Shown piece by piece: positions 12,091-25,980 of a stretch of 64,000 nt of DNA (position 1 is its first letter; every line of letters starts with the position of its first letter). The notes below the pieces were generated by a model. The model made no database searches. It saw nothing but the letters and a program-made list of their open reading frames with translations, and was not told the DNA's origin. The DNA is taken from contig OZ035961.1 in assembly GCA_964034945.1 (NCBI GenBank), forward strand, positions 12,039,001 through 12,103,000. The letters are read 5' to 3'. The position numbers were made by a program, and so were the translations under genes. Source of the stretch: Chrysopilus asiliformis (Eukaryota > Arthropoda > Insecta > Diptera > Rhagionidae).

Positions 12091-12883
12091 CAGTGTTGTT
12101 CCTCTACGCGTAGACTTTGATTGTCTACACTTCAGCGTAGACAATAGCGTAGACAATAGATTTGTGGTAGACAATGTAAACATTTACGTAGACAATGTCG
12201 ACTTTGCGTAGACAATGTAGATTTTCTCATATCTGTCAAAACAAAGTCATCAATGAGTCATATATCTAATACTATACTATATAGGAAATGGCCAATTACA
12301 AGAAATGGCGAGGCGCTGGTGTCCCTAAAGAGTTAAATTTATATGAAAACTCGCTAACTGGGCTCCTCAGCGACACCAGCGCCGCCCGTGCCTTAAGATT
12401 GCAAGCATAGAATTAGAATTGCCATTAAAGTTTGCTCCGAAGTTCTCATGTACAGCATTTGGCGATTGCTTCCTGGAAATTATGCTTTTTTTTTATATAT
12501 GTATTATGTATTATTATGCTTTATTGGGCCAGATACTCGATTCTCTAGCAAATCGCAACTTGCTAGCTAGCAAAAATGGCGGGTTTTATCGCAAATTCTT
12601 CGTTGATTTATTCCGTGCTTGCCAGAGAAAATTGATCGAGTATGCCATTTCTTGCTATTCAGCTAAAAATCATTGCTTGCTTGCTTGCTAGGGTATCGAG
12701 TATCTGGCCCATTATGTTATAATTTATTGAAGAAAATGAGAATTTAAAAGTAAATCAGCTATCCTTTATTTTATTGATTGTCTACATTGTCTACGCGTAG
12801 AGAATAGACCATTGTCTACAGTAATAGTCTACGCGTATACAATGGTGTAGTCTACATCACGTAGACTACGCGGCACAACACTG
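12091..12883. mobile_element. 793-bp hAT-type MITE with perfect 8-bp target duplication
   Basis: Termini CAGTGTTGTTCC and GGCACAACACTG are inverted repeats, flanked by the identical octamers GATTAAAG at 12083-12090 and 12884-12891. An 8-bp duplication and CAGTG-type ends are the recognised signature of hAT transposons. Many sub-terminal copies of GTCTACGCGTAGACAATG lie within about 130 bases of each end; these could be transposase binding sites. There is no transposase frame, so it is non-autonomous. The interior carries a second palindromic element (12525-12711) and a short hairpin with arms GGCGCTGGTGTC / GACACCAGCGCC at about 12310-12390. Confidence 0.85.
12525..12711. mobile_element. 187-bp palindromic MITE nested in the hAT MITE
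   Basis: Ends TGGGCCAGATACTCGAT and ATCGAGTATCTGGCCCA are perfect inverted repeats, flanked on both sides by TTAT (12521-12524 and 12712-12715). The interior repeats GCTTGCTTGC and CTAGCTAGC phrases. The class is unassigned. It must be younger than, or have been carried along by, the enclosing element. Confidence 0.65.
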
Positions 12884-12891
12884 GATTAAAG

Positions 12892-15800
12892 AATAAATCA
12901 AACTATCTCTGGAAAAAATTCTTCTAAATATTAGTACTATTATAATCGGCGGACAATCCGAATTATGTACATTCGTAGCGATCCGTTTTAATTGAAATTG
13001 GAAGAATTTCACGCTGAAATTTCACAAAAAATGTTTGCTTTCGATGAAAAAGTTTGAAAATTTTCTTGTTTGATTTACAGTTTACTTTAATCTCTTACCG
13101 TTAAAACAGCAAAAAATGTCTATATCTTCAATTTCTACTGATTCTCTATCGTCAAATTTACCAAGCAAAAGGCTTTTCTCAGAGATGGTATTTTCTTTGA
13201 TATCAAACAGCAACGTTTGAATAAAGATGATAATTCAACATTAGGTTAACCATTCAACTTGGTTCAGCCCACTCAACCATATCACAACATATTGTATTTT
13301 ATTTTATATTTGAATTATTGAAAAAGTCTTTGCAAAGCATAAAAATTCTTAAAGGAAAACAAAAAAAAAACTCGGCCCAAAAATGAGCGACATAAAAGAA
13401 AAACTGTTTCAACCGGAAAAATGACAAACTCTGCCCATCACGCAGAAAACTTTTCTTCCGACATATTTATGGTTTTGAATTATAAAATTAAATGCTACGC
13501 AAACATAAATTCGTAACGGCCACAAAACGCGTTGGCTAACTCGAATATGAACAGGAAACTTTTTTAGCTGTCGACTGATCATCATCAATAAATCCAGCCC
13601 GACATTCGACCGAATCCTTTTGCCGCGTGGAAATGGAAAAACCACTCCAAGAAATCGAAAGTAATCCATGTTCAACTGACTGAGATGCGAAGGCGTACGC
13701 GGCCTTCTGCCCTACTTGCCACAGGAAACACTATCACGATATACTAACATAAAAGGGAAAATATGTGTCACAGGATATTACCACGCTTTTTTATATTCGG
13801 GTCTTATCCCTTAACACATAATGCAAGGTTCACCATTCACGTCCGACATTATGCTTTCCAATTCATTCTGGTATGAATCACGAAACCCACGACGACGAGT
13901 CCTAAATCGTCGTCCCCCTTCGGCTCGCCCTTGATTCTGTAGCTGTGGCGGGAAAAATTAAGGGAAAAAATTTGTGATGCTTTGAAATTTATTGGCCTTG
14001 GTAGCCTATAAATATGTCATAACTGGATTTTCTCGTGAGCCTTGGTCCTGTGGCCAACAACGATCAATTGACATCAGCAAAGTGTCTTTTCTGATGTTGT
14101 ACGAGTATTTGTAGGACAGGATTTGGGCGGGTGAAATATTCAGTGGGTTGGCAAAGACTATAAGAATATATACGTAATTTTTATCCACTGGAACAGCATA
14201 CAAATGTCACAGGGTAAATAACAATTTCTATCCTATTTCACTCAATTGCTGTGCTGGAAGTCGTCTTTTCCGATGGAAATTGCGATGGAATCGTTCCCAC
14301 ATTACACGTTTTTGTTTTCAATTCTCAACAGAAAAAGGGACACATTAGGGAGGAACGGGAGAACTGCGAATTTCAGGAAGATTTCGATGAAACGAAAACA
14401 TCTTATATAGAACTGAAATAGGATAAAGCTTTAGCCGAATTAAACTGGAAATGCGTTGAATTAGATTTAGGCTTTCTTGGAATGGGGGTTGTTTTTTCTG
14501 TATTGATGAAGTGGCATAGTTTCTCCGGAATCTCGCCCTGTGGTTTTATTATCGGGAACTTTGGATTCCTCCAGACTTTCTAATTCCCTTTCTTCCTGTC
14601 GTTTAAAACAATTTCTATGTTTTTCTGGCGAACTTTTGCTCTCGCAGTGTGTTGAAGCTTTCGAATAGAACGGAACGATGATTTGGAGTGGACTAGGAGT
14701 TATTATTTACGGTACTTAAATTGAAAGTGGATCAGGTGATCACGTAGAATAATGGACGCCATAAAAAATTATTTATTGCAGTAGAAAATTATTGACTGAA
14801 TGAAAATTTTTGTTGCTCTCCTGGTCAGCGCCATCCAGCGTCTCCCCATTCGGGGTTAGAAAAAAGGGACTCTTTGTTTGTCGCAATATCAGACAACGTG
14901 CGGAGGGTATTTTCCACACAGTCAACATAGTGTTATTAGTCGAAGTATGCTTTTTGTGATATGGATGTCTCACGGGTTGTTTAATGGTTTTACCAAGCTA
15001 TTAAAGCGAATGAAATAATAGTAAATCAACTGTGGTTCCATGCAACCTATCCTCAGGGACTCCACCATCATCATCGTTGCCAAACTAACTTCTTTAATGG
15101 CTGAGAAAATGGGTTATTGCGTTTAATTATTTTTATAGATACCGTCAGGAATTTGATTAATATTTTGTCTATTGCATAAGTTTTATACGCTTTATATTAT
15201 TTTTCGGTATTTATTGATGGTAATCATTTTTCCAACCGAAAATTGTCATCTCGAATAATTTAATGGTGACTAAAGGCCAAAATCTGTCTGGAAAATAAGA
15301 GGATTTTCCTTTTTTTACAAAAAATACCATAAAATCTACTTTTATGTAATTCAATATTCTCGAAAACGGTTCATTTTTTTAAAATATTTGTTCTAATTTG
15401 ATAAATTTGGTGGTCCCAAAAAGTTACATTAGAAGGTGTGATCGAGTGGAACAATTAAATTTTGTTGTGTTGAAACCATGGGAGTCTGCAGAAATTTGGG
15501 GGCGGTGGCAAAAAAATGTTTATAGGAAGGGTAACCATACCCTGCAATTAGATGCAGTTAAATTACACACATTTGCTTTAATGTTTTTTTACCAATTTGT
15601 TATTTCCACAATATTTTAAAAATATTAAATTTGTTAATCGATTTTAATTAGGCTTCAGGTTGATTAAAATATCGTAGGAGATTCAATCAATTATAAGGCG
15701 TAAATTTTCTCTACTTCCCAAATGTGTCATAATATATGAAGTTATCTTACGAATTTATTTTACATTAGAATAAATTTGGTATTAGAACTCTTGATAGTCA

Positions 15801-17580
15801 TCATTGAGCGACACATAAACACCTGAAATGAACCTCTCGGATAGTTTGAATGGAGAACGACATTTTGGGGACCATACCTGACACATTTTGGGGCAGACAG
15901 AAACGTCCGTCCATGCGAATATGGGACACTGAACATTTTATCCTTTGTGATGTGAGAAGTGCACAAGATATTCATAGGGAATGATTCCATTTATAATTTA
16001 TGGACGACATTTCTCTTAATTGCTATGCGAGTGAGTGCCTGCTATACCAATTTTTGGGTAGTGGGTATTCATTGCATTTACAAGGATCACTTGTGATCCT
16101 TAACTTTCCTGTTAGGCGTCAAGTCTTATCTTAATTATAGCCAAGGTATACATAACGGTGATGAGAATGATGTTTAAGTATTATCATTTTCTTTTCTGTC
16201 GTTTCTATTCTTTCGAACTCCTTCCGGAATTTGAAAGAACTGACGCGACGTGACAGAATCACCTCCATCACAGCCATCCCCCCGAACGAAAAAGGGAAAA
16301 TTGACAGCCAGGACGAAAATGTAAGATGGCAAACTAAAATTTCTTTTTCCATTAGTTTTGATATTTTTTCCCCTCAGCTTTCTTGTAGATAGAATAGATG
16401 TTGGGATAGAATGGGTGATTCACGTGAAGTAGACATCACCATCATCTGGAACAATTGGCTTCATTTTCCACCATTTGAAGGCGCTTCATCAACAAGCCTC
16501 TTGTCGTACTTCATTTCATTGTGCCACCAGTTTGTCCTCAAAGTCTGGAAGACATGACAGGCATTGCTATCCGCTGTATACCATCGTAATTTCTATGAAG
16601 CCAAATTCTACGTAGCTCTGATGATGGTGGAATCGTATACAGTTGCGATCCATGATATGGTCCATCGTTTCGCTGTTCGCTGGAACATTGATATCCTGGA
16701 AACGTACAATAAACCCATCGTACTTGATACAATGAACGTCATTCTAGTTAGTCCCCTTAATTGAGTTTTCGCTGCCCTCATGAAGTATTCACCTGTGAAA
16801 GTAGGTAAGTGACATGGCAGTTAATATCCTTTTGTTCATTTCGTACTATATTCGTAACTAGCTATAATAATGCGGGTTTTCTGTGCTTTTATACTCAACG
16901 TTTCTGGTATATTCGCGTTTTCTACCATGTTTTTGAATTTCGTGTTCTAATACGGGAAAGCCGTGTTCGCAGTTACGAATTTAATACCCTTAGATATTGC
17001 AATATGCTTATATTGTATTTTCCGTAATATCACTAAAAGCCAAATAATATTTCGATGAAAAATAAGAACAAAAGTGGAAAAGCATCCCCGATAGACGAAC
17101 ATATCGGATTACCGAATTAAAAATTTAAGATGTCTGTTAAAAGCAAAACCTAAATGGATGCATCGAAAGGATTAAAAATCTACCGAATGGAAATTTCATT
17201 TGTGTTGGAGGATTTTAACTAATTTTGCTATATTTGCGTCGTTTTTGTAAAAGCCGGTTTGTGGATGTCTTCATATGGCTTAATAGAAAAGCATAATCAA
17301 ATTCGTTGGTTTGTTAGGGATTGCAAGTTTAAATTTAATCCTCAACATAATGAATAAAAAATTGAAAGTTTGCGTAAAAATTGAAGCCATTTTGTTTTTT
17401 GAATTCAAATGATTTTTTTATTGATATCATTTTGCCTTTTAGCCAGTTAGAAATGACCCATTTATTCGTTTATTTATCTACCAGAGGCACCGTTTCTGTT
17501 CGATTTTACAGTTCAATTCTCGGTTGCTTGGGGGGAAGTCTGATGTTGAACACCGGATAAAACGTTCTTTAAAATTCGCA
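12892..17580. other. Long unique non-coding stretch
   Basis: No supported gene. Composition between about 13400 and 16800 is more balanced than the surroundings and there is little visible repetition, so regulatory or slowly evolving DNA is possible. Open frames here (for example 13409-13675, 16131-16352 and 16538-16764 on one or both strands) show no motif or exon structure. Confidence 0.35.
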
Positions 17581-17588
17581 TTTACTGA

Positions 17589-17675
17589 AATAAATAGAGC
17601 TTTTCATAAATAGAGCTTTTCATAATTAGAAATTTTCATAAATAGAGCTTTTCATAAATAAATAGGGCTATTCAT
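17589..17675. repeat. Minisatellite of about 17-bp units
   Basis: Four to five imperfect tandem copies of AAATAGAGCTTTTCATA, with one unit altered to ATTAGAAATTTTCATA and the last to AAATAGGGCTATTCAT. Confidence 0.75.
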
Positions 17676-17814
17676 TTACACGCGCATGGTTAACTCCTAC
17701 ACTTTGTCAAAGATTTGCGTAGACGTTTCACATATTCCGATGCCGGCTTCAAATCATACATTCAAAATTCTTCAAACATTTTAATGGATTCTAAATCTAA
17801 TATACTTCTGAAAT

Positions 17815-18150
17815 GAAGTATACCAGGGTGTTAGGGATGACAAAAGATATTGATTTCTGCATATCCGTCCGTGTACTCCATAACTTTCGAAAGGATTGAG
17901 CTAGAGACTTGAAAATTTATATAACTACGTTTTCTGTAAATGGCTAGGTTAAGTTCTTGAATAGGAAGATTGGGACCATTCCTTCTCCCCTCCCCCATAC
18001 AAACGAAACAGTTTTTTGGAATTTTCTCGAAAATGGTGAGTCATATTGAAAAATTTAAAGAGGTTATATGTATTTAGAATATAACCGTTCCATACATCAA
18101 AATTCAATCGGACCACTCCTTTCCCCCTCTCCTATACAAATGGGGTTTTA
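17815..18150 (-). repeat. Diverged DINE-1-like repeat, family B
   Basis: It reads GAAGTATACCAGGGTGTTAGG, then ATATCCGTCCGTG, GATTGAGCTAGAGACTTGAAA, a GGGACCATTCCTTCTCCCC block and ATACAAACGAAACAG. This is the reverse complement order of the 5021-5780 copy. Only about half of the repeat remains. Confidence 0.5.
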
Positions 18151-21100
18151 TTTAAATAAACACAAGTCAATCGTAATAAGAATTTTCCATTTTGCTTCAC
18201 ATTAGAAATGCGAAAAATTGAAAATTTTCACCTTTAAGATTTGTTTTTTAAAGTTTCATGACCAAAATTATATAAAAACATGATTTTATCGCCCTAAATG
18301 TGTGTCAAGTGGAATAAACTGTATTTCAATAACGTAGAGTATCTTCTGTCTAAAACAAAGATCATGAGAAACTTGGTCAAAAATATCAAGTGCTTCACAC
18401 GTCAATTTAAAAAAAAAATAGTTCCCACTAAAGATAAACAAGTCAATCTGTTCTTAAGTGTTTTCCTCTCCTAAATGCTAACCAACGGTTAAAAAATCCC
18501 AGAACAAATCAAGACTAAAGGACGTGAGAAGAGATGCACTAAGGTGAGGTCAAAGTTTTTTTTCCCGCTTATAATAGCAGAATACATCAATTTCAGCTTT
18601 CGCATGGCCTTCGGGCGCATAAATCATTTTTGTGCCATCCTGGAAATTTTCACTGACGCCCGGCATAAAATGTTTCCCTGGCTGCTTCCATAGAAATTCT
18701 AGGACCTGAATTTCCCTTTTTTTTTTGTTCCGTCGTCAGACAACAGATGGGCTTCACAACGATGGTGGGCGATGGGATTTAGGATGAATACAGGGACTAA
18801 AGCAGTGCTGGTCTCAGCTCTTTGCATGCCAGCCAGAATTACGGGAAACACGAGCATATCTCCATTATACGAATTTTCCACATTTTCTCAGTAATTTTAA
18901 CTGAAACAACCCGAAATGAATGGATATGAGAAGTAGTGCAAAATTGGTACCTGCAGTTTATTCCGAAAGGTAAATATAAGGACTTTCATGCGCGACTGAT
19001 TTTTATAACGTGCAGACACTTGCTTGATTTTTTTGCCTGTAAATTCTGTGAAATTTTCTATTTTTAGATAAACTGGTTTCTTTTATATCAAACCAACATC
19101 AAACAAATTTTCGTCAAATATTTATTAATTACTTGAACGACGAACTCTTGAAAGTTATTTAAGATTTTTCTACGATGTAAATTTGATTTACATTTTGCAC
19201 GCAAAATATTCAGAAACAGAATCTTAAAAAGTTTTTTTTTTTGTATTTTTGGATCACAAAGGCTGGCAGAGTTTTTTAGTGCACTCGATATAAATCATTT
19301 TTATATATTTTAGCTTCACTGATTTTAATGGTTTGACTGGATCAGCATAAAATTTTATAGTTTCTCGATTGCACCCTAAAATTAAAGATTGCACCAAAAT
19401 TAGTGACAGCCTGTGTTATCAGAAAAAAGATAAAAAAAATATTTTTTTTGGTGCTTTTAACTCTTTTAGCAACTAGTTAATATTTTTCTGCAATGATTTT
19501 ATAAAAATCTCACCTTTAAATATGAAGTAAAATCTTTAAATCAAAACTGGCTGAAAAAGCAAAACGGTGCTCGGGACAACACCTAAATCTGACGCCCCTT
19601 TCCTTAAAACAATTAAAAAATGAACTGTTTGTGCCCGAAAAGTTTGGAAGGAACAACAAATGTTCCAAAGTTTTATTTTGTGATTATTGCAATAAGAATT
19701 GCGCCACCGTAGGGAATTTTTTTCAGAAAGCGAACATTGTCAGAGAAATGCACCGCAGGCGAAAATTTTTGGATTACTGCCGAATTGAAAGCTCACTCAG
19801 AAAAATAATAAAGCTGATGCTTTTGTGAAATCTGGGATTGGAATATCTTTCTCGATGTCTGTAAAATTTTCTTAAAAAAAATAACATAGTTTCTGGCTAA
19901 CATTATGATTTTGGTATAAATATATATGTTTAAGTACATATTTGCAATTTTCGATTAAATCCCGCTCAAACTACACATTGTGCGTCGCACAATTCGTCCT
20001 CTTTTGGGCATGGTTCTGGGAAAACCCACCAATAGTTTGAAGCAACAAGCATGTATTAAAAAATTTGTAAGAAATCGTGTCTGAATTGAAATTCCTTACA
20101 AATTCTATAATAGAACGCTACTGCATAGAAATTGTATTTAAAAAATTGAAAAAAATCGGGCTTATCTTAAATTCTTGTTTAGGAAAAAACTTTCACATGT
20201 GAAAAAAATCTTCAAGAAAAGTACGATTGGAAATTCGAATTTCAAAATGAAACTGCATGTTTCCTGTTCTAAAACACATTTTCAATCTTCCATTTCAGCA
20301 TTGGAGTACCTAATATTGTTCACGTTCGGTTCCTCCAATCATCTTGCCATAATTTTTTATTCAACTTTATTACATCTTGGCTGTTACCACGAATCCAACA
20401 CTTGTAGATCCGATTTTTCCTCATGTCTAGTACGTGCAAAATGGAAGTGACTTTCGATATTTTATGAGGAAACAAGAAGAAATTGTATATTCTTATCAAG
20501 CACTCGACTACACAATCGAGAAGCATAAAACAAATTTCAGGAAGCCGCTTAAAGTCCTTTGGCCTTGCATGTATGCATGCATGCATGCACATTTCAAGAA
20601 GCTAAAACTAGCTCTTCTTGTTCAAAATAAAATATACAACAATAAAAAAAAAATAAAACATTTTCTCTGACAAGTACATTTAATCTCTGTCTCTACAGAT
20701 CCTTATAGAGTTTCATGCTTTGCAATAGTTTTGTATTTTTAAATCGCTTAGACGATTCTGGTTACTTATTTTTTTTCCTACAACAGAACAGGATATTTGA
20801 CTTTTTGCACAATCCTTTCAAATATTCTATCTGCTTCTTAAGAAGAGCAACAATAAGGAAACTACTATAAGTATTAGGGATGAACACAAAAAAAACTAAC
20901 TTAAATTGAACCGGATGTAAGATACACGAGTCTAGGTCAAATCCTGATCCGGCAACATTCGCCTGCTTGTGCTTTTTCTCCTGCTTAAGTGCATGAATGT
21001 AAGCAACGTCTTTATCCTTTCTTATCCATGATCTTTTGTACCATTCCTTGGTCACCATCTCGTATCTTATGGATGAAATTTCTGTTTTTTGTGTGCTTTA

Positions 21101-22343
21101 CACACAAGGGACAGACAAAATGACCAAGAAGTCATATTTTTTGCAAAAGATTTGCTGACCGCGCGTGTGGTACTGAATATACGGATATCTCCCTGTGCAT
21201 AGATATGAACAATGAACACTTAACAATGAGTATCATTTTTGACTTGCTGGATCATGAGTTGTAGCCATCAGTATAGATTATATCTACATGAATGAGTACA
21301 AAAAGATACACAAATGCAAGCAATAGTATGTAGCTTCTTACTTACAACAACAGATTTATTTAAATTTTTAGCAAAGTCTTGCATAAATAACGTCTCGAGT
21401 CTTATCTCAAGGAAATTATTTTCGAACCTGAGGAAATTGAGAGCTATTTGTTTACTTGTTCAGTACAATTCAGATTTTATGCATGCAAAAAAATTGAATA
21501 ATTTAACTTTACATTGTAAGCTTGTAAGTTTTGAGTAAAATTTTGTAATTTTGAAATTTCAGGAAAAATGGAAATGTGTCAATGTTATGATATTCTGCCA
21601 AATATGTTTTTCAGAGTTTCAAAATATTCTAGATTTTTACAAGTAGCTTCTCAACTGTAAAACGCAATTCTTCCAAGTATCAATGAGTTGACCATAAATA
21701 TGTCAGACTAATATTATTTTAGTACCGTCGCCCTGAGGTCGGCAGATTGGCTCTAGTTTATGAGAAAAGCAAAGTTTTTTTTTTTGAAAATCGTGACTTT
21801 TTTTCATAACTAGGGTGACCATACATGCCGCATTCCGGCAGTCTCGGAATTAGTTATGTCCCGAGGCCTCGGAAACTAAACTTTTGTCGTGGATTTTTCA
21901 ATTTAGTATCATAAATTATGGAATACTAGAAAAAACGATTACTAAATATGTAAAACACGCTACTTCTACTTGGAGTTGGTGTAAATCATATTTTCCCCCC
22001 TGATGAGTAGTTTTCCAACAAATTTTTACCTGGGGCGCAAACACCTCAAAATTTTTTGCCGGCTGGAAATTTTACTTTATCTGTATTTTCACAATTCCAG
22101 AATCTTTAATTTACGAACTACGAAAAAGCACGAAAAATTTAGTCACTTTTCGCTTCAGACTATCTAGATCTGGATTAGTTCAGTGCGCTGCATTCAGTTT
22201 AAAAAATTCGCCTGCGGCACATAGTTAATAACAAGATTATAACAAAATGGCTGTTGGGCTGTGTAATTAAAAAAAATTATAGACTGATTGTTTTAAATAT
22301 TTTTGATTTGGCATTTTGTCATTCTATTCAAAATTTAATCAAT
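18151..22343. other. Non-coding stretch with scattered repeat fragments
   Basis: No supported gene. A GCACCGCAGGCGAAAATTTT block at about 19750 belongs to dispersed family F. A GCATGCATGCATGCAC run lies at about 20573-20589. The more balanced patch at about 18590-18900 has an open frame without motifs. Confidence 0.35.
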
Positions 22344-22833
22344 GAGGGTATTCACAATCCTCTTCGGTATTCGGTATTCGGTATTTTCGGTAATATTAAA
22401 AGACTGAAAATATTCTGCTGTGAACATCCCACAGCACAGATTTGAGAACAGCGCTTTTATTTGATACGTGACCAAATCATGAACTGCGAATTTGATTGTA
22501 AAATATATCACATACCTTTAAATCCATGTTTGATGTATTCTTTTGAATTTCTATTGTGGCAACGGCTATCAAAATTGAAAAAAATTGCAGTCCGATGAGA
22601 TAACCAGCGAAAAAATTTGACAACTAAAAACATTACTAGCGCCACTCGCGGTTGATTCTTGATACCGAATACCGAGGCTGAAAAACACGACTCGAGGCAT
22701 GTATACAATTACCGAATCCGGTAATTCATTTTTACATGAACCAAGTTACCGTCTCGGTAAAATCTGTTAAATTTGACTGAATTACCGAGCGGTAAATTTA
22801 CCCGCATTTTAAAAGAGGACTGTGAATTCCCTC
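22344..22833. mobile_element. 490-bp foldback / MITE with CGGTATTCGG arrays
   Basis: Termini GAGGGTATTCACAATCCTC and GAGGACTGTGAATTCCCTC are inverted repeats with two differences, flanked by AAT on both sides (22341-22343 and 22834-22836). The left arm holds three tandem CGGTATT phrases; the right arm holds their complements (ATACCGAATACCGAGG) and further TACCGA copies to about 22800. No coding capacity. The class is unclear. Confidence 0.6.
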
Positions 22834-22839
22834 AATAAT

Positions 22840-24780
22840 AAAATTAGTTAAATTCAATTTAGTGTGAAATATCGCTAATTCAATGATTTTCACATATGCT
22901 TAAACCTTATATCTTGGCTTGCGAATATACCTTTGCGGTTACTGAAACTCCGCACTCAACTCTTTTCCACTAAAAGTATTTACCACTTTGAATGGATCAA
23001 AATCCTTCGTCTTAAATTTAAATACACTGGATATTTTTTTGCTTTGCAAAAGGTTTGCAAATTCCTCTGGGATTTAGTCGGCAACTACCATTTCAAGATT
23101 TAGTCAATCGAAAACTGAAGTTGCCTTATGTGAAGTTTCAGAATTTGCACCTTTCTTCGTTAGGATAGCGGTTTATGGCTAGTGAAGTGTCAGTGAAAAA
23201 GGCCGGAAAACCCAAATGCTGAATAGTCATTCACTGGACATCCACTAGATTAAATATAACATTTCCAGAAAATATATCTGGTTAGGTAATATGAATAGGG
23301 AGAGCCAAAAGCTGGTTTTTGTGGGTGAATTTTGGTCTAAAATATCCTTAGAAAGCTGTAAATAAAATGTTGCTTTCATACAAATCGATTACGCATCAAA
23401 AAATTTGAGGTAGGCAGTCAAATAAAAAAAAAATCGTTATCGTAAAAATCTTTCAAAAGGTACATTATATTTCTTAACAGTTTTTTTTTAATATGGAATT
23501 TCATGTTAAAAAAAATTCTTGTATTATATCTTCTACAGCCTGCAACAATTAGAATGTACAGTACTTACTAAATAACTATTCAAAATAAATAAAATCTGCG
23601 TACCAGTGTTTTCTCAAACCTGCAGGTTTCTTTCAATTACTTCAAATATTAAGGGAAACGTTTCAAAAAGTTATGACTGAAAAATAATAAAAACCTTATA
23701 AAAAATTATTATTTTTTCAAAAAAAATGTATCCCTAAAATAAAATACTGTCGATTTCCGTTTTTATTCGCAATTCACATCCACTATATTTTTCATCATGA
23801 TTCCCCTTGACGCCTCTATTTACTTTTCTCTATTTTATACTGCAATAAAAATATTTTAAACATTTTTTGCTGAAATATTGATATTCCTTTTGCATAGTCG
23901 ACCAACCTCCTTTTATTGACGAAATAGTTTTACGACGGTTGAAACGATCGTGGTATGTTCCTACATGCGAAAAACATGAATTTCCTCCTTTTGCAAATAG
24001 TAGCGAAAAATCTTTTATTCATAAAAATAGCTAGAAATTTGAATACCACGTGCAGACAGCTTCAACGAGAAGAGAAAAAACGAATAAAAAATAGGATACG
24101 TCCGCATTCATTCATCCACTGGGGAAGATTTAAAGGGAGGAAGTTTTTTTTTTGTTTTTGCCTTTTTTCGCCGACGAATCAAACATTTCCACTGGCAGAG
24201 TGTTGCTGTCTTGAACTAGAGTTATTCTTCTCTATGATTTTGGATTCTTAAATTCAAATAAAATATTTAATTGTCGTCAATATTTTACGTGAGTTTCTCG
24301 TTAATAAAATAAAAACACGATTTTTTATGTAAGCAAAAAATTTACTTGTTTATTTTCTTTTAAACCACCCCAGATACTCATCTATCGATTTATCATTTGA
24401 ATTTAATGTTTTAAGCATTTAATGTAATTTTAAAAACGATTTTTCGAAGCTACACTGTAAGGCATTTCCCTACCCTCGTTTGTTTGAGAGGGGCACTAGG
24501 AATGTTAATTCTTTAACATTGAATAAATTCGTGTATCCAAAAATTCTGACTTTAGACATCTGGTCACAATATCGAAAACAAAAATCATGATGACCTGTAT
24601 TGGGAATTACATATAAAATACGTCACACATTTAGAGGGGAGAGAGGCCCAGCACCGTGACGAAAGGGTTACAAAATCACCACAAACCGGTAGTAAATTTT
24701 AAACGAATACAAGAAATGCAAACTTGTGACTTCAGAGCATGATAAAAATTGTATATTGACTTTTACAAGCTAATTGACTA
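22840..24780. other. Non-coding stretch, nothing recognised
   Basis: AT-rich sequence without supported genes or clear element boundaries. Confidence 0.4.
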
Positions 24781-24944
24781 GACATTGAGGCTAGGGTCTA
24801 TCATAAGGGTGCTACCCCAAGGCGTCATTCTTCTTAAGCTCGCTTCAAGCCACATTTTTAGGTATTTGAAATTTCATTACGCCAAATTCGGAAGTCACGA
24901 AGAACAAACATGGAAATCAGCTTCTCCAGCAGTGTAGTCGATCT

Positions 24945-25045
24945 GGGAATCCAAAAATTTTCGCCTGCGGCCCAATTCTTTGTAGATAATTTCTGCGTAT
25001 AATTCACGTTTTTAACGAAATTTTCCTGCGGTGCAATTCTTGTCG
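24945..25045 (-). repeat. Dispersed repeat family F with internal duplication
   Basis: Two related units, TTTCGCCTGCGGCCCAATTC and TTTTCCTGCGGTGCAATTC, lie about 70 bases apart. Further copies of the CGCAGGCGAA core occur at about 19750 (+) and 22205 (-). The sequence between the two units is open on the minus strand (24858-25061), but no protein family is recognisable. This may be part of a larger old element. Confidence 0.4.
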
Positions 25046-25370
25046 TACACCGAAGGACCAAGATATCCTTTTGATGTAGATAATCACAATCAAATATTGA
25101 TACAACCTTTCTTCTCTCCGATCGGTCTTTCTACATTGCGATTTGTTTTACAAATTGGTTGAGTTGGATGAAAAATTGTATCGCGTGTGGAGCAGTTGTA
25201 ATACCAAAACAAGTAGTTTCAACCGGTTGACATGAAATCAAGAAATTTTGATTTGTTATGGAGCTTTGTTTTTCCGAAAACTTTTGTAATTGCAGCATGA
25301 AATTGGATAACAAGTCTCGTAAGTGTGTGGCAAACTTCCATCTTGATTGTACAACTAAGTTGGAAGGCAA

Positions 25371-25980
25371 CGGTAACGCTCTTAAATTTTTTTTAGAAAA
25401 ACGCCAATAAACAAGCGTATTATACTCGCTTTTAGAATAGCTACATTGAAAACTACTCGACTGATTGGGTTAAAATTTCGAATCATATCTTACGAAATAC
25501 AGTGTTACACTGTAAGGGAAAGGGTTTGTAAAAAAAGTATATTTAATAAGTAAAGTAAAACAAATAAATTTTTTTTACTCTTTATAGAGAAATTTTAGGT
25601 TTTTTAAAAATTGAATGAAGAAAATATTGTGAATTAGGTTCTAGATCTATTTGTAGGTTTATGGATTAGTTCAACAATAACTAACTTCCACTTATTTTTA
25701 TGAAAAACTAAAATTGTTAATCCCTGATGTTGTTAAAATTTAAATTATTCTAAATCCTATTTTGCTTACAATTTTGGTAAATTTAATTAATTCCTAGTTT
25801 TTAATCGACTTTTAACCCTTATGAAGCATTTTGGTTTATGGAATATTACGGAATTCTTTTTTGGAAATAACATTTGTTAATGGAAATAAATAAATAATAT
25901 AAAACAATAAAATTAAATACAAATTGAATCTAACGAACTTTCATAAAAAAAATTTGAATCTTTCCCGGGAAAACGCATTA
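25371..25980. other. AT-rich intergenic sequence upstream of the MADF gene
   Basis: Very AT-rich with no recognised element. The transition to the more balanced sequence at about 25975-26121 probably marks the promoter and 5'UTR of the gene that follows. Confidence 0.4.
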
